Source: JABDCD01 sp964469525 (GTDB taxonomy: Bacteria > Pseudomonadota > Alphaproteobacteria > Rickettsiales > SXRF01). From it: a stretch of DNA of 64,000 bases. The position numbers and the translations under genes were made by a program. Shown piece after piece: positions 62,812-64,000 of this stretch (its first letter is position 1; each line of letters opens with the position of its first letter). The DNA is taken from positions 248,001-312,000 of the forward strand of contig CAYXYU010000001.1 of the NCBI GenBank assembly GCA_964469525.1. The letters are read 5' to 3'. Under the pieces are notes generated by a model that ran no database searches, was not told where the DNA came from, and saw only the letters and a list, made by a program, of their open reading frames with translations.

Positions 62812-64000
62812 GCATCTTGAGCTTGCGGTGGAGGGCCGAGCGTTCCATGCCGACGAAGGAGGAGGTACGGGAAATGTTACCGCCGAAGCGCTCGATCTGG
62901 GCGGCGAGGTATTGTTTTTCGAACAGCTCGCGGGCGTCGCGCAGCGCCATCGACATGATATCGGCATTGGTCTCAGGCCGTGCCAGTACGGGGTTGGAGG
63001 TCAGGATTTCCGGCGGCAGTTCGCCGGCCGCGATCGGCTCGCTCTTGTCGGAGGCCATGATGAGTAGCCATTCCATCATATTACGCAGCTGGCGTACATT
63101 GCCCGGCCAATGATAGGCCTGCAGCATGGCGACTGCCTCGTTGGACAGCTCGCGTACGGGCAGGCCAGCCATCTCGCCGGCGCGCAGCAGGAAATAGCGG
63201 CACAGGTCGGGAATGTCCTCGCGGCGATCCTTCAGCGCCGGCATGCGGATGGGCACAACGTTGAGACGGTAATATAGATCCTCACGCACGCGGCCATTGG
63301 CAATTTCCTGCTCCAGATGGTGATTGCTGGCGGCGATCACGCGCACATCGACCTCAACCCGGCGATTACCACGCACGCGGGTGAACGCCTGCTCCTGCAG
63401 GGCGCGCAGCACTTTGCCCTGTGTCTCCAGCGGCATGTCAGCCACCTCGTCGATAAACAGCGTGCCATTATGCGCCCGCTCGAACAGGCCCAGCTTTTCA
63501 GCGCCGCCGTTCGGGTTGCTGTCCTCAATGCCGAACAATTCTGCCTCGACGCGGTCCGGCGTCAGCCCCGCTGTGTTCATCACCACAAAATTGCCATTGG
63601 AACGCTGCGACTTGGCGTGGATCAGGCGGGCAATCATCTCCTTTCCCGTCCCTTGAGCGCCGGTGATCAGCACGCGGCTCGCTGTGGGGGCAATTTTTTC
63701 CAGGCTGGCGCGGATTTGCTGGATGGCTTGGGAATTTCCATTGAGCTGCATCTCCAGCTTGCCCCGCAGCTTCAGCTCCTGGTTCTCGCTGCGCAGGCGG
63801 GCATGCTCCAGCGCGCGTGCCACCAGCAGCAATAGGCGGTCTTCCTTGAAAGGTTTTTCGATGAAATCGTAGGCGCCGGCTTTGATGGAGGCGACAGCCG
63901 TTTCGATATTGCCGTGCCCACTGATCATGATGACCGGCATATGCGGATATTTCTTCTTGACCATCTCCAGGATGCCGAGCCCGTCCAACTCGCTCCCCTG
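62777..64000 (-). CDS. ntrX: NtrX-type response regulator (5' end cut by window edge)
   Basis: The visible 407 residues include the end of a receiver domain (MPVIMISGHGNIETA, then YDFIEKPFKEDRL) and an AAA+ domain with Walker A GAQGTGKEM, Walker B GTLFIDEVADMP and an arginine-finger region. The domain is followed by a Fis-type HTH with GNISRTSSFVGMERSALHRKL. The sigma-54-contacting loop, normally GAFTGA, is replaced by a longer LFGIEDSNPNGGAEKLG segment; NtrX proteins of several alphaproteobacteria also lack the motif. NtrX acts with NtrY in nitrogen, redox and envelope control. The phosphoacceptor region is partly outside the window. Confidence 0.88.
   Translation of the reverse strand, partial: QGSELDGLGILEMVKKKYPHMPVIMISGHGNIETAVASIKAGAYDFIEKPFKEDRLLLLVARALEHARLRSENQELKLRGKLEMQLNGNSQAIQQIRASLEKIAPTASRVLITGAQGTGKEMIARLIHAKSQRSNGNFVVMNTAGLTPDRVEAELFGIEDSNPNGGAEKLGLFERAHNGTLFIDEVADMPLETQGKVLRALQEQAFTRVRGNRRVEVDVRVIAASNHHLEQEIANGRVREDLYYRLNVVPIRMPALKDRREDIPDLCRYFLLRAGEMAGLPVRELSNEAVAMLQAYHWPGNVRQLRNMMEWLLIMASDKSEPIAAGELPPEILTSNPVLARPETNADIMSMALRDARELFEKQYLAAQIERFGGNISRTSSFVGMERSALHRKLKMLGINAVEEKVG

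Overview
The window is a moderately GC-rich, densely coded chromosome segment of an alphaproteobacterium. The lineage markers are the nucleoid protein GapR, the polar organiser PopZ, an NtrX-type regulator, a PhaR-controlled polyhydroxybutyrate locus, the System I cytochrome c maturation (ccm) genes, a eukaryote-like (type II) IleS of about 1,100 residues, and VirB8/VirB9 type IV secretion components encoded next to gpsA. The order cannot be fixed from sequence alone. The IleS type and the stand-alone virB8-virB9 pair point towards Rickettsiales-, Holosporales- or Micavibrionales-like relatives, but gapR, popZ, amino-acid synthesis genes and ammonium uptake indicate a genome less reduced than Rickettsia. 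No rRNA, tRNA, CRISPR array, prophage or transposase gene was recognised.

Layout. 1-5 kb: cell-wall lytic proteins RlpA (cut by the window edge) and MltB, a glycerol-1-phosphate dehydrogenase-like enzyme, an unknown two-module protein, and ccmBA. 5-9.6 kb: aconitase, then two small paralogues around a membrane protein with a Cys/His tail. 9.6-14.8 kb: the polyhydroxybutyrate locus (phaR, a PhaE-like small gene, phaC, a Tat-exported unknown, phaA, phaB). 14.8-21.3 kb: methyltransferase, serA-serC, hydrolase, glycosyltransferase, nadA. 21.5-24 kb: virB8-virB9-gpsA on the minus strand. 24-28.2 kb: ccmDEFGHI. 28.2-31.1 kb: pheA, class II DAHP synthase, gapR. 31.1-35 kb: a surface-polysaccharide block (two GT2 transferases and an O-antigen ligase-like protein) with pyrF. 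35-39.6 kb: a receiver protein with an unknown partner, then pyrB, an inserted HELLH metallopeptidase-like gene, and pyrC. 39.6-47.8 kb: TPR lipoprotein, hemC, tsaD, modA-like, hflX-hfq, malonyl-CoA decarboxylase, argG. 47.8-52.8 kb: amt, polytopic membrane protein, metC-like, PAS protein. 52.8-64 kb: ileS, two glycine-zipper proteins, pcm, tolC, popZ, ilvD, hemerythrin, ntrX (cut by the window edge).

The most unusual property is a set of at least sixteen dispersed palindromic repeats, mostly pairs of inverted REP-like arms (REPIN-like), about one per 4 kb. They lie between genes and also inside them. Two pairs are read in frame within ileS, and a different palindrome is read in frame within ccmF. 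Repeats overlap the 5' ends of ccmH and modA and supply the 3' ends and stop codons of two other genes. This resembles the way Rickettsia palindromic elements invade coding genes, although the repeat sequences look like the common GTCATTCCCGC-type. No mobilising (RAYT-like) transposase is in the window.
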